From: Cellulomonas_A sp047229345 | GTDB lineage: Bacteria; Actinomycetota; Actinomycetes; Actinomycetales; Cellulomonadaceae | NCBI RefSeq assembly: GCF_047229345.1 | Contig: NZ_JBFTER010000005.1 | Span: 1 to 64,000 of the forward strand | Direction: 5' to 3' | DNA length: 64,000 bases | Shown here: one piece after another, positions 43,997 to 55,032 of the stretch | How positions within the stretch are numbered: position 1 is the stretch's first letter | Layout: each line of letters opens with the position of its first letter | The notes under the pieces: model-generated | Told to the model about the DNA's origin: nothing | Database searches by the model: none | What the model saw: only the letters and a program-made list of their open reading frames with translations | Program-made: the position numbers and the translations under genes

Positions 43997-45877
43997 TCAG
44001 GCGTCCCGCGACGCGAGCACGCCGAGCACGTCCGCCGCCAGGTCCTCGGGGCGCAGGCGCACGGCCTCGACGAGCTGGGCGATGCTCGCGTGCTCGAGGA
44101 ACTGCGCCGGGATGCCGCGCGCGAGCACCGGGGTCCGGATGCCGGCCTCGGTGACGCGCTGGGCGAGCGCCGCGCCGACGCCGCCCTCGACCACGCCGTC
44201 CTCGACGCACAGCGTCAGGTCGTGCTCCCCGACGACCTTCACCAGCGCGCTCGGCACGGGCAGGACCCAGCGCGGGTCGACGACGGTCACCTGCAGGCCC
44301 GCCGCCGCGAGCTGCTCACCGACCTGGACGGCCGTGGAGGCCATCGACCCGACACCGACGACGAGGACGCGGGCCCCGGTGCCGGCGTGGCGCGCGAGCA
44401 CGTCCACACCCTCGACCGCGTCGACGGCCGGGATGTCGTCGCCGAGCGGCGTCTTGGGGTAGCGCACGACCGTCGGGGCGTCGTCGACGTCGACCGCCGT
44501 GCGCAGCGCCGAGCGCAGCGTCGCCTCGTCGCGCGGAGCGGCCAGCCGCAGGCCCGGGACGACGCGCAGCATCGCCATGTCCCACATGCCGTTGTGGCTC
44601 GCGCCGTCCTCACCCGTGAGCCCGGCCCGGTCGAGCACGAACGTGACCCCCGCGCGGTGCAGGGCGACGTCCATGAGGACCTGGTCGAACGCGCGGTTGA
44701 GGAACGTCGCGTACACCGCGACGACCGGGTGGAGCCCGGCGAACGCCATGCCGGCCGCCGACGTCGCGGCGTGCTGCTCGGCGATGCCGACGTCGAACGT
44801 GCGCTCCGGAAACTCCGCCTCGAACGGGGCGAGCCCGACGGGGGCGAGCATCGCCGCGGTGATCGCGACGACGTCGGGCCGGCGCCGGCCGATGCGGACC
44901 ATCTCGTCGGCGAAGACCTTGGTCCAGCTGAACCGGGACGGCGCGACCGGCAGCCCGGTCTCGGGGTGGATGCGCCCGACGGCGTGGAAGCGGTCGGCGA
45001 CGTCCTGCTCCGCCGGGCTGTAGCCCCGGCCCTTCTCGGTGATGACGTGCACGATGACCGGCCCGCCGAACGCCTTCGCCCGGGCCAGCGCGCGCTCGAC
45101 GGCGGCGACGTCGTGCCCGTCGACCGGGCCGACGTACTTCAGGCCGAGGTCCTCGAACATGCCCTGGGGCGCGACGACGTCCTTGATGCCCTTCTTGAGC
45201 CCGTGCAGCGCGTCGTACGCGAACCGCCCGGGTGCCCCGGACCGGCGCAGCGTGCGCTTGCCCCACGACAGCACGGCCTCGTAGCCGTTGGTGACGCGCA
45301 GCGTGTCGAGGTGGTGCGCGAGGCCGCCGATCGTCGGCGCGTACGAGCGCCCGTTGTCGTTGACCACGATCACGAGCCGGCGGTCGGGCCCGGCCGCGAT
45401 GTTGTTCAGGGCCTCCCACGCCATGCCGCCGGTCAGCGCGCCGTCACCGATGACCGCGACGACGTGCCGGTCGCCGCGCCCACGCACCTCGTGGGCCTTC
45501 GCGATGCCGTCGGCCCAGCTCAGCGCGGTCGACGCGTGCGAGTTCTCCACGACGTCGTGCGGGGACTCGGCACGGCTCGGGTAGCCGGACATCCCGCCGC
45601 GCGTGCGCAGGTCCGAGAAGTCGTGGCGCCCCGTCAGCAGCTTGTGGACGTAGGCCTGGTGCCCGGTGTCGAAGACGACGGAGTCGCGCGGCGAGTCGAA
45701 GACGCGGTGCAGCGCGATCGACAGCTCGACGACGCCGAGGTTGGGCCCGAGGTGCCCGCCCGTGCGGGAGACCGACGCGACGAGGAAGTCGCGGATCTCG
45801 GCCGAGAGCGCGACGAGCTCGTGCTCGCTCAGCCGGCGCAGGTCCGACGGCGAGCTGATCCGGTCCAGCAGGCCCAC
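43997..45877 (-). CDS. dxs: 1-deoxy-D-xylulose-5-phosphate synthase
   Basis: 626 residues from the GTG at 45877, chosen because GGGGAG lies five bases before it and the product begins VGLLDRI; GTG 45883 is the longer option. First step of the non-mevalonate isoprenoid pathway, thiamine-diphosphate dependent. GGHLGPNLGVVELSIALH (catalytic His), FDTGHQAYVHKLLTGR, GDGALTGGMAWEALNN (ThDP), KTPLGDD and transketolase C-terminal domain. A -10 TACACT at 45941-45936 gives a leader of about 50 bases. Lies in the conserved block shared with other actinobacteria. Confidence 0.95.
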   Translation of the reverse strand: MGLLDRISSPSDLRRLSEHELVALSAEIRDFLVASVSRTGGHLGPNLGVVELSIALHRVFDSPRDSVVFDTGHQAYVHKLLTGRHDFSDLRTRGGMSGYPSRAESPHDVVENSHASTALSWADGIAKAHEVRGRGDRHVVAVIGDGALTGGMAWEALNNIAAGPDRRLVIVVNDNGRSYAPTIGGLAHHLDTLRVTNGYEAVLSWGKRTLRRSGAPGRFAYDALHGLKKGIKDVVAPQGMFEDLGLKYVGPVDGHDVAAVERALARAKAFGGPVIVHVITEKGRGYSPAEQDVADRFHAVGRIHPETGLPVAPSRFSWTKVFADEMVRIGRRRPDVVAITAAMLAPVGLAPFEAEFPERTFDVGIAEQHAATSAAGMAFAGLHPVVAVYATFLNRAFDQVLMDVALHRAGVTFVLDRAGLTGEDGASHNGMWDMAMLRVVPGLRLAAPRDEATLRSALRTAVDVDDAPTVVRYPKTPLGDDIPAVDAVEGVDVLARHAGTGARVLVVGVGSMASTAVQVGEQLAAAGLQVTVVDPRWVLPVPSALVKVVGEHDLTLCVEDGVVEGGVGAALAQRVTEAGIRTPVLARGIPAQFLEHASIAQLVEAVRLRPEDLAADVLGVLASRDA

Positions 45878-46067
45878 AGGCACTCCCCTCGTGCGGCGTG
45901 AGGCCGCTCCGTGCGGACGCCGTGGTCGACTGTCCAGTGTACGGCGGCGGCGGCCGGTGCACGGGGCGCAGCGCCTGCCTCCTCAGGACGCCCACAGGGT
46001 CGCCACACGTGCGAGCGCCGTCCAGGGGCCCGGCCGGGCGCCCGGTCCGGCGCCGGTGCGGCCCCCG

Positions 46068-46079
46068 TACCCTGGACCC
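46068..46079 (+). promoter_or_regulatory. Leaderless-type -10 for guaB1
   Basis: TACCCT (46068-46073), six bases, then ATG at 46080. No ribosome site is present. Confidence 0.6.
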
Positions 46080-47534
46080 ATGCGCTTCCTGCCCGGCCAC
46101 GCCGTGACCTCCGACCTCACCTACGGCGACGTCTTCCTCGTCCCCTCGGCGTCCGACGTGACCTCGCGCTTCGACGTCGACCTGTCCTCGACCGACGGGA
46201 CCGGCACGACCGTCCCGGTGGTCGTGGCCAACATGACCGCGGTCGCGGGCCGGCGCATGGCCGAGACCGTGGCGCGTCGCGGCGGGCTCACCGTGATCCC
46301 GCAGGACCAGCCGACCGACGTCGTCGCCGACATCGTGGCGTCCGTCAAGTCGCGGCACCCGGTCGTCGAGTCGGCGGTCGTCGTCGCGCCGCACGACACC
46401 GTGCACTCGGCCCTCACCCTCATCGGCAAGCGCGCGCACGGCGCCGCGGTCGTCGTCGAGAACGGCCGGCCGGTCGGCGTCGTGACGGCCGCCGACTGCT
46501 CGGGCGTCGACCAGTTCACCCAGGTCGCGGAGGTCATGTCGGGAGACCCGACGGTCGTGTCCCTCGACGTGCTCACCCAGGCGGGCGCTCGCGGGCTCGA
46601 GGCGGCGTTCGACACGCTGCACACGTCCCGGCGCCGCTTCTCCCCCGTGGTGGACGGCGACCGGCTCGTCGGCGTGCTGACCCGCACGGGCGCGCTGCGC
46701 TCCTCGATCTACGCCCCGGCGCTCGACGACCAGGGCCGGCTCCGCGTCGCCGCGGCCGTCGGCATCAACGGGGACGTCAAGGCCAAGACCGCCGAGCTGC
46801 TGGAGGCCGGCATCGACGTGCTCGTCGTGGACACCGCGCACGGTCACCAGCGCAAGATGCTCGAGGCCCTCGAGGCCGTGCGCGCGCTCGACCCGCAGGT
46901 GCCGGTCGTCGCGGGCAACGTCGTGACCGCCGCGGGGGTGCGCGACCTCGTCGCGGCAGGCGCCGACATCGTCAAGGTCGGCGTCGGCCCCGGCGCGATG
47001 TGCACGACGCGCATGATGACCGCCGTCGGGCGCCCGCAGTTCTCCGCGGTGCTCGAGTGCGCCGAGGAGGCCCGCCGGCTCGGCAAGCACGTGTGGGCCG
47101 ACGGCGGGGTGCGGCACCCGCGGGACGTCGCGCTCGCGCTGGCGGCCGGCGCCTCGCAGGTCATGGTCGGCTCGTGGTTCGCGGGCACGCACGAGTCGCC
47201 CGGGGACCTGCACGACGACGGCACTGGCCGGCTGTACAAGGAGAGCTTCGGGATGGCCTCGGCGCGCGCCGTCGCCGCCCGCACCCGCGACGGCTCCCCG
47301 TTCGAGCGGGCCCGCAAGGCGCTGTTCGAGGAGGGCATCTCGCACTCCCGGATGTACCTCGACCCGCAGCGTCCGGGCGTCGAGGACCTGCTCGACCACA
47401 TCACGTCGGGCGTGCGCTCGGCGTGCACGTACGTGGGGGCGCGCACGCTCGCCGAGCTCGCCGACCGCGCGGTCGTGGGCGTGCAGTCCGCGGCCGGCTA
47501 CGACGAGGGACGGCCGCTGCCCGAGAGCTGGTGA
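46080..47534 (+). CDS. guaB1: GuaB1-family IMP dehydrogenase-related protein, probable GMP reductase
   Basis: 484 residues. IMPDH/GMPR barrel with two CBS domains inserted (about residues 95-205: VVVAPHDTVHSALTLIGKRAHGAAVVVENGRPVGVV and SGDPTVVSLDVLTQAGARGLEAAF). Catalytic Cys308 in VGVGPGAMCTTRMMTAVG, flap YKESFGMASARAV. The start MRFLPGHAVTSDLTYGDVFLVP and ending are those of the actinobacterial GuaB1 group. The mycobacterial GuaB1 was shown to be a GMP reductase (GMP to IMP, purine salvage), so that is the likelier activity than IMP dehydrogenase; this is family knowledge, not read from the sequence. Confidence 0.9.
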   Translation: MRFLPGHAVTSDLTYGDVFLVPSASDVTSRFDVDLSSTDGTGTTVPVVVANMTAVAGRRMAETVARRGGLTVIPQDQPTDVVADIVASVKSRHPVVESAVVVAPHDTVHSALTLIGKRAHGAAVVVENGRPVGVVTAADCSGVDQFTQVAEVMSGDPTVVSLDVLTQAGARGLEAAFDTLHTSRRRFSPVVDGDRLVGVLTRTGALRSSIYAPALDDQGRLRVAAAVGINGDVKAKTAELLEAGIDVLVVDTAHGHQRKMLEALEAVRALDPQVPVVAGNVVTAAGVRDLVAAGADIVKVGVGPGAMCTTRMMTAVGRPQFSAVLECAEEARRLGKHVWADGGVRHPRDVALALAAGASQVMVGSWFAGTHESPGDLHDDGTGRLYKESFGMASARAVAARTRDGSPFERARKALFEEGISHSRMYLDPQRPGVEDLLDHITSGVRSACTYVGARTLAELADRAVVGVQSAAGYDEGRPLPESW

Positions 47535-47560
47535 GGGCGGGGCGCGTCCGGGCGCGAGCT

Positions 47561-47576
47561 GCTGCCGGCGGGCAGC
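47561..47576. terminator. Small hairpin between convergent guaB1 and DUF6314 gene
   Basis: GCTGCC (47561-47566) / GGCAGC (47571-47576) with a 4-base loop, flanked by C/G-rich sequence that could extend pairing. Placed between convergent stops at 47534 and 47588. Confidence 0.4.
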
Positions 47577-47587
47577 CCGGTGCCGCG

Positions 47588-48073
47588 TCAGGTGCGCCGG
47601 TACGTCGTCGTCAGCGTGTGGTCCTTCGCGGGCCCGGTCACGTCCCACCGCACGTGCCACTCGTCGGGCGACACGACCGTGAACGTGCCGGCGTAGGCGT
47701 CGGCCACGCACGGGTGCAGGGCCGACCAGCGCCCGGTGCGTAGGTCGAGGTCGTGGAACTCGCGCCCGTCGGCGAACGTGACCCGCGCCGAGCCGTCGGC
47801 CCGCGGCACGACGTGCAGCGTGCGCCCGGCCGGCCCGGTGACCCCGCCCCACGTGAGCTCCCCGCGCTCGGCGTGCTCGACGACGGCCCGGCCCGGCGCG
47901 TCACCCGACACCCCGGACCCGTGCTCCGCGGGGCCGCCGGTCGCGGCGGTGCGAGTCAGCTCCTGGAACACGGCGGTGCCCCGGAACGTCCCGACCACCT
48001 GGGCGCGACGGTCGACGAGCTCACGCTCGACGTCCCAGGTCCCGAGCAGGTACGCGACGGTGTCGTGCAGCAT
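47588..48073 (-). CDS. DUF6314 family protein
   Basis: 161 residues, ATG at 48073. LLGTWDVERELVDRR at the N-terminus, VEHAERGELTWGGV, FADGREFHDLDLRTGRWSALHPCVADAYAGTFTVVSPDEWHVRWDVTGPAKDHTLTTTYRR. The repeated short strands and conserved W/H positions suggest a lipocalin- or FABP-like beta barrel. Assigned to DUF6314, no known activity. Divergent from the NUDIX gene 35 bases away. Confidence 0.85.
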   Translation of the reverse strand: MLHDTVAYLLGTWDVERELVDRRAQVVGTFRGTAVFQELTRTAATGGPAEHGSGVSGDAPGRAVVEHAERGELTWGGVTGPAGRTLHVVPRADGSARVTFADGREFHDLDLRTGRWSALHPCVADAYAGTFTVVSPDEWHVRWDVTGPAKDHTLTTTYRRT

Positions 48074-48096
48074 CGGGCCATCGTGCCGCACGCGGC

Positions 48097-48108
48097 TAGG
48101 GTCGACCG
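48097..48108 (+). promoter_or_regulatory. Leaderless-type -10 for NUDIX gene
   Basis: TAGGGT (48097-48102) and six bases to the ATG at 48109. No ribosome site. Confidence 0.6.
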
Positions 48109-48813
48109 ATGAGCACCTCGCGCGCGGACGAGCCCGCCGGCGCCCCCGCCGGTGTCCGGGACCAGCTCCAGGCGCTGTGCGCACGCACCGAGCCGTGGCC
48201 GCGCGTCCCGTGGCACCGCACGCTCGACCCCGCGACGGCACGGCACTCGGCGGTCCTCGTGCTGTTCGGCGTGCTCGACGGCGTACCCGCGCACGCCGGG
48301 GCCTCGGCGGTCCCGCGCGACGTCGACGTGCTGCTCACCCGCCGGTCGGACACCGTGGGGCACCACCCCGGGCAGGTCTCGTTCCCGGGCGGCGGGATCG
48401 ACCCCGGCGACGACGGCCCGGTCGGCGCGGCGCTGCGGGAGGCCCAGGAGGAGACGGGCCTCGACCCCGGCGGCGTGGAGGTGCTGGGGTCGCTGCCCGC
48501 GCTCCCGGTCGCGGTGAGCAACAACCTCGTGACGCCCGTGCTGGCGTGGTGGGCACGCCCGTCGGCCGTCGCGGCGACGGACCCCGCCGAGACCGTGCAC
48601 GTGTTCCGCGCTCCCGTCGCCGACCTGCTCGACCCCGCACGGCGCCGCACGTCGACGCTCACGCGCGGCGGGACCACCTACCGCGGGCCCGCGTTCCTCG
48701 TCGACGACCACGTCGTGTGGGGCTTCACCGCGCACGTGCTGGACGGCGTCTTCGAGGCGCTCGGGTGGACGCAGCCGTGGGACGCCGCGCGGACCGTCGC
48801 GATCCGCGCCTGA
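48109..48813 (+). CDS. NUDIX hydrolase, CoA pyrophosphatase type
   Basis: 234 residues. Nudix box GGGIDPGDDGPVGAALREAQEETGLD (GX5EX7REUXEEXGU with Asp at one position) near residues 92-117, preceded by the CoA-specific segment VLLTRRSDTVGHHPGQVSFPGG (NUDIX UPF0035 motif). Followed by VAVSNNLVTPVLAWW and GPAFLVDDHVVWGFTAHVL. Expected to cleave CoA or acyl-CoA to 3',5'-ADP and phosphopantetheine. Leaderless start likely. Confidence 0.9.
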   Translation: MSTSRADEPAGAPAGVRDQLQALCARTEPWPRVPWHRTLDPATARHSAVLVLFGVLDGVPAHAGASAVPRDVDVLLTRRSDTVGHHPGQVSFPGGGIDPGDDGPVGAALREAQEETGLDPGGVEVLGSLPALPVAVSNNLVTPVLAWWARPSAVAATDPAETVHVFRAPVADLLDPARRRTSTLTRGGTTYRGPAFLVDDHVVWGFTAHVLDGVFEALGWTQPWDAARTVAIRA

Positions 48814-48853
48814 GCCCGCCGCGCTCGACGCCGTGCGTGTCCGACCCCCGTCC

Positions 48854-48865
48854 TACGGTGCACGG
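48854..48865 (+). promoter_or_regulatory. Leaderless-type -10 for the arginase-like gene
   Basis: TACGGT (48854-48859) and six bases to the GTG at 48866. Confidence 0.6.
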
Positions 48866-49810
48866 GTGAGCACCGACGCCACCCCGAGCCGCTCGCCGGT
48901 CCCCCGTCCGTCGCCGTCCCCCCGCCGGTGGGGCCTCCTCGGCGTGCCCACGAGCGCCGCGGCGCACGGCCCCGGGCTCGAGAAGGCGCCGGGCGCCCTC
49001 CGGGCTGCCGGGCTCGTCGAGGCGCTCACGGGCGCAGGCCTGTCCGTGGTGGACCACGGCGACCGTCCCGTCGCGCGCTGGCGCAGCGCACGCGCCCCCG
49101 GGCAGCCGAACGACGTCGAGGGCGCCGCGGCGGTGCTGCGCGACGCGGTCCCGGCGATCGGTGCCGTGCTGGCCCGCGGAGAGCTCCCGCTCGTGGTCGG
49201 CGGGGACTGCACCCTGGCCGTCGCGCTCGTGGACGCCGCGGTCCGCGCGTTCGGCGACGTCGGGCTCGTGTACGTCGACGGCGGCCAGGACCTCATGGTC
49301 CCCGCGGAGCACCCGGACGAGCCGATCCTCGACGGCATGGGCGTCGCGCACCTGCTCGACCTGCCGGGCACCGTCGAGGAGCTCGCCGGGCTGGGCGTGC
49401 GCCGCCCCCTGCTCGACCCGGAGCACGTGTGCTTCTACGGCTTCTCCGACGAGGAGGAGGACACCCACCGACGGGTGCCGAGCCTGCGGCTGCCCGCGGA
49501 CGAGGTCGCGGCCGACCCGGCCGGCACCGCGCAGCGGGCGACCCGGTCGGTGCTGCGCGGCCGGGAGCGCTTCGTGGTGCACGTCGACGTCGACGTGCTC
49601 GACTTCTTCCTGCTTCCCGCAGCGGACGTCCCGACCTGGGGACGCGGGCTCGCGCCCAGCACCCTCGCGGAGGCGCTCGCGGCGCTCGTCGCCACGCCCG
49701 GGTTCGCCGGGATGACGTTCGTCGAGCACAACCCCGACCGCGGCGCCGAGGACGGCTCGACCTCCCGCGCGCTCGTCGACCTGCTCAGGACGGCGCTGGC
49801 TCCGCGCTGA
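48866..49810 (+). CDS. Arginase/ureohydrolase-fold protein with altered metal site
   Basis: 314 residues, GTG start. The ureohydrolase fold is clear: GLLGVPTSAAAHGPGLEKAPGALRAAGL, LPLVVGGDCTLAVALV, GLVYVDGGQDLM, VVHVDVDVLDF, APSTLAEALAALVATPGFAGMTFVEHNPDRGAEDG. Against the arginase metal ligands, GGDHS reads GGDCT and DAHxD reads DGGQD, so both histidines are lost while the aspartates (DxxxD and DVD) remain. It may bind one metal, a different metal, or be non-catalytic. Substrate cannot be inferred. It overlaps the converging DUF1801 gene by 26 bases. Confidence 0.87.
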   Translation: MSTDATPSRSPVPRPSPSPRRWGLLGVPTSAAAHGPGLEKAPGALRAAGLVEALTGAGLSVVDHGDRPVARWRSARAPGQPNDVEGAAAVLRDAVPAIGAVLARGELPLVVGGDCTLAVALVDAAVRAFGDVGLVYVDGGQDLMVPAEHPDEPILDGMGVAHLLDLPGTVEELAGLGVRRPLLDPEHVCFYGFSDEEEDTHRRVPSLRLPADEVAADPAGTAQRATRSVLRGRERFVVHVDVDVLDFFLLPAADVPTWGRGLAPSTLAEALAALVATPGFAGMTFVEHNPDRGAEDGSTSRALVDLLRTALAPR

Positions 49811-50231
49811 CGTCCTGCGTCCCGTCCTGCCAGCAGCGACCGAGGAGCACCGTGAGGACCTCCTCGTCGACCTCCGCGACCCGCTTGAGGTAGAGGCAGC
49901 CCTTGCCCGTGCTGTGCGGCCCCAGCCGGTCGAGCAGGTCGGTGTAGTCGTCGAACCCGTTCCACAGGTAGAGCGTGAGCGCCGTCGTGCGCGCGGCGGC
50001 CGCGAGCACGGGCATGTCGCCCTCGCGCCCGGTCGCGTACCGGTAGTGCCGGCTCCCGAAGCCGACGATCGAGCTGCCCCACATCACAGGCTGCTCCCCC
50101 GACACCTGGTGCATGAGCCCCAGGACGGTGCGCAGGTCCGCGCGCCTGCCCTCGTCCTCCACGCCGGCGACGAACGCCTCGACGTCCTCGTCGGTGGCCA
50201 CGGTCTTGTTGGTCCTGTCGGCGCTCGCCAT
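49785..50231 (-). CDS. DUF1801 domain protein
   Basis: 148 residues, ATG at 50231. DVEAFVAGVEDEGRRADLRTVLGLMHQVSGEQPVMWGSSIVGFGSRHYRYATGREGDMPVLAAAARTTALTLYLW is the DUF1801/YdhG-like core; GLGPHSTGKGCLYLKRV follows. Soluble, small, no catalytic residues assigned. The 3' end is antisense to the last 26 bases of the arginase-like gene. Confidence 0.88.
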   Translation of the reverse strand: MASADRTNKTVATDEDVEAFVAGVEDEGRRADLRTVLGLMHQVSGEQPVMWGSSIVGFGSRHYRYATGREGDMPVLAAAARTTALTLYLWNGFDDYTDLLDRLGPHSTGKGCLYLKRVAEVDEEVLTVLLGRCWQDGTQDVSAEPAPS

Positions 50232-50362
50232 GCCCCCGAGTGTGCCGCGCCCGGTGCTCCTCGGCCAGGCCCCGCGCCGCGCAGCGGTGCGGCGTCTCCG
50301 ACCTCGGTGCGGCGCGTGTTTCCGTTATCGTGCGGTTCACCGGCACATCGGGCCGAACGACG

Positions 50363-50399
50363 CCGAGGGCGCCCGCACACGTGGTGCGGGCGCCCTCGG
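50363..50399 (-). terminator. Terminator of acnA
   Basis: CCGAGGGCGCCCGCAC (50363-50378) pairs perfectly with GTGCGGGCGCCCTCGG (50384-50399) around a 5-base loop, 34 bases after the acnA stop. Confidence 0.88.
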
Positions 50400-50432
50400 G
50401 ACGTGCGTCCTGCCCCCGCAGGGGCCGTGAGG

Positions 50433-53255
<2,823 letters not shown>

Positions 53256-53361
53256 TGTGGCTCCTTCGCTCGCACGTCTGCCCGGCGGTGACGGTGCCGG
53301 ACGGCGGATCGGGGCGCTCACCCGTCAGGTGCTCGGGGAGCCGCCGTGCATCTCGACGCAA

Positions 53362-53379
53362 TATCTCGATGTCGAGATA
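53362..53379. promoter_or_regulatory. 18-base palindrome upstream of acnA
   Basis: TATCTCGA-TG-TCGAGATA, arms of eight bases, perfect, in a locally A/T-rich stretch 107-124 bases before the acnA GTG. A half-related TCTCGACG lies just before it. MarR-family regulators bind sites of this shape; TamR in Streptomyces is reported to control aconitase. No MarR gene is adjacent in this window. Confidence 0.7.
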
Positions 53380-53455
53380 CATCGTAGCGTGTCCGCCCCG
53401 ATCCGTCGTCGCACCCACGGTCCGGGCGCGTGGTCGGCGCACGCGGCCGGCTCGG

Positions 53456-53635
53456 TCAGCTGGTGCCCTGACGCTCCGCCCGCAGCGCGTCGGCGGCCTT
53501 GCGCTCGAACTCGACGGCGCGCTCGTGGGCGCGCGGGTCGTAGTCGGGCGTGCCCTGCTTGTCGAGCTCCGCCCTGGCGGTCCGGCTGGCCGCGGCCAGC
53601 CTCGTCGCCGCCTCGCTCTCGTGCCCGGTGGTCAT
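53456..53635 (-). CDS. Small charged hypothetical protein
   Basis: 59 residues, ATG at 53635 behind a good AGGAGGGAG ribosome site. Strongly helical and charged: SEAATRLAAASRTARAELD, then DYDPRAHERAVEFERKAADALRAERQ. No signal, no cysteine, no motif I recognise. The ribosome site and codon bias support it as a gene; function unknown. Confidence 0.7.
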   Translation of the reverse strand: MTTGHESEAATRLAAASRTARAELDKQGTPDYDPRAHERAVEFERKAADALRAERQGTS

Positions 53636-53763
53636 CGCCGGCTCCCTCCTGGCGGGCCCCGGTGGCCCGGCCCGGTCCCACGCTATGCCGGGCCGCGCGG
53701 CGGCGCGAGGGACCGACCGGCGGGCGCCGGACGCCGGACCTCCGCGGGGACGCCGGGCGGGCG

Positions 53764-55032
53764 TCAGCGGCGCGTCAGGACCGCGACCGCCTCGACGTGG
53801 TGCGTCATGGGGAACAGGTCGAGGCCGCGCACGTCCGCGAGCTCGTAGCCGCCCGCTGCGAGGTAGGCGACGTCGCGGGCGAGCGCCGCCGGGTCGCACG
53901 CGACGTAGACGACCCGCTCGGGGCGCAGCGCCGCGATCGACGCCGTGACGGCGCGCCCGGCGCCCGCACGCGGCGGGTCGAGCACGACGACGTCGGCGTG
54001 CACCACGTCGGAGTCCGGGTCGTCGCTGCCCGCGAGCGCCCGCGCGACGTCCGCGTGGTGGAGCTCGACGTTCGTGCGGTCGTGCACGCCGCGCCGGGCG
54101 TCCCGCACCGCGCGGGCGTCGCCCTCGACGGCGACGACCTCGCCGGTGGGCCCGACGGCGTCGGCGAGCGGGAGCGTGAACAGCCCCGCGCCGGAGTACA
54201 GGTCGAGCACCGTGGCGCCGTCGACGTCCCCGACCGCGTCGAGCACCGCCCCGGTGAGCAGGCCGGGCGCCTCGCGGTGCACCTGCCAGAACCCCTCGGC
54301 GGCGACCCGGTAGGTGTAGTCGCGGCCGCCCGCGTGCACGTGCTCGCGCACGGTCGACCGGGCGTTCGGCCGCGGGTCGACCCGGCCCTTGCGGAGGTCG
54401 AACGGCTGGCCGTCGACGAGCACCACCGGGGTGTCCCCGGACGCCGGGGCGACGACGTCGATCACCTGGCTGGGCCGCCACCGGCGCCCGAAGAGCCCGA
54501 GCTCCTCGATCGCGGGCGACGCGAGCGGCATGCGGTCGAGCGCGTGCACGTCGTGCGAGCGGTGGGCGCGCATGCCGGCCCGGCCCTGCGCGTCCGCGAC
54601 GAGCTCGATGCGCGTGCGCCACCCGAGCCCGCCGCGCTCGTCGTCCCCCGGGGCCGCCTCGACGACGACGTCGCGCTCGACCTTCGCCAGGCGGCTCAGC
54701 TGCTCGGCGAGGACGGTGGCCTTCCAGGCCCGCTGCGTGGGCAGGGCCACGTGCGCGAGCTCGCCGCCGCCGACCCCGTCGGGCCCCGCCTCGGGCCACG
54801 CGGACGGCACCCGGTCCGGGGAGGCGTCGAGGATCTCGACGGCGTCGGCGCGCCAGAACGTCGCGCCCTCCCCCGCGTCGGTCAGCCGCGCGAGCACGCG
54901 CTCGCCGGGCAGCGTGTGCCGGACGAACACGACGCGACCGCCGCGACCGTCGGGGTCGGCGTCGAGACGTGCGACGCAGTGCCCGCCGTGCGCGACGGGG
55001 CCGATCCGGAGCTCGAGGAGGTCAGAGGTCAC
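53764..55032 (-). CDS. Class I SAM-dependent RNA (uracil-5-)methyltransferase, TrmA/RlmD family
   Basis: 422 residues. N-terminal TRAM-like OB domain (LLELRIGPVAHGGHCVARLD, VVFVRHTLPGERVLARLTDAG), then a methyltransferase: TVLDLYSGAGLFTLPLADAVGPTGEVVAVEGDARAV, VVLDPPRAGAGRAVTASI, nucleophile Cys in VVYVACDPAALARDVAYLAAGGYEL, catalytic base near LDLFPMTHHVEAVAVL. No N-terminal CX5CXXC cluster cysteines, unlike RlmD. Whether the target is tRNA or 23S rRNA cannot be told. Overlaps the K+ transporter gene by 11 bases, an order also found in mycobacteria. Confidence 0.92.
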   Translation of the reverse strand: MTSDLLELRIGPVAHGGHCVARLDADPDGRGGRVVFVRHTLPGERVLARLTDAGEGATFWRADAVEILDASPDRVPSAWPEAGPDGVGGGELAHVALPTQRAWKATVLAEQLSRLAKVERDVVVEAAPGDDERGGLGWRTRIELVADAQGRAGMRAHRSHDVHALDRMPLASPAIEELGLFGRRWRPSQVIDVVAPASGDTPVVLVDGQPFDLRKGRVDPRPNARSTVREHVHAGGRDYTYRVAAEGFWQVHREAPGLLTGAVLDAVGDVDGATVLDLYSGAGLFTLPLADAVGPTGEVVAVEGDARAVRDARRGVHDRTNVELHHADVARALAGSDDPDSDVVHADVVVLDPPRAGAGRAVTASIAALRPERVVYVACDPAALARDVAYLAAGGYELADVRGLDLFPMTHHVEAVAVLTRR

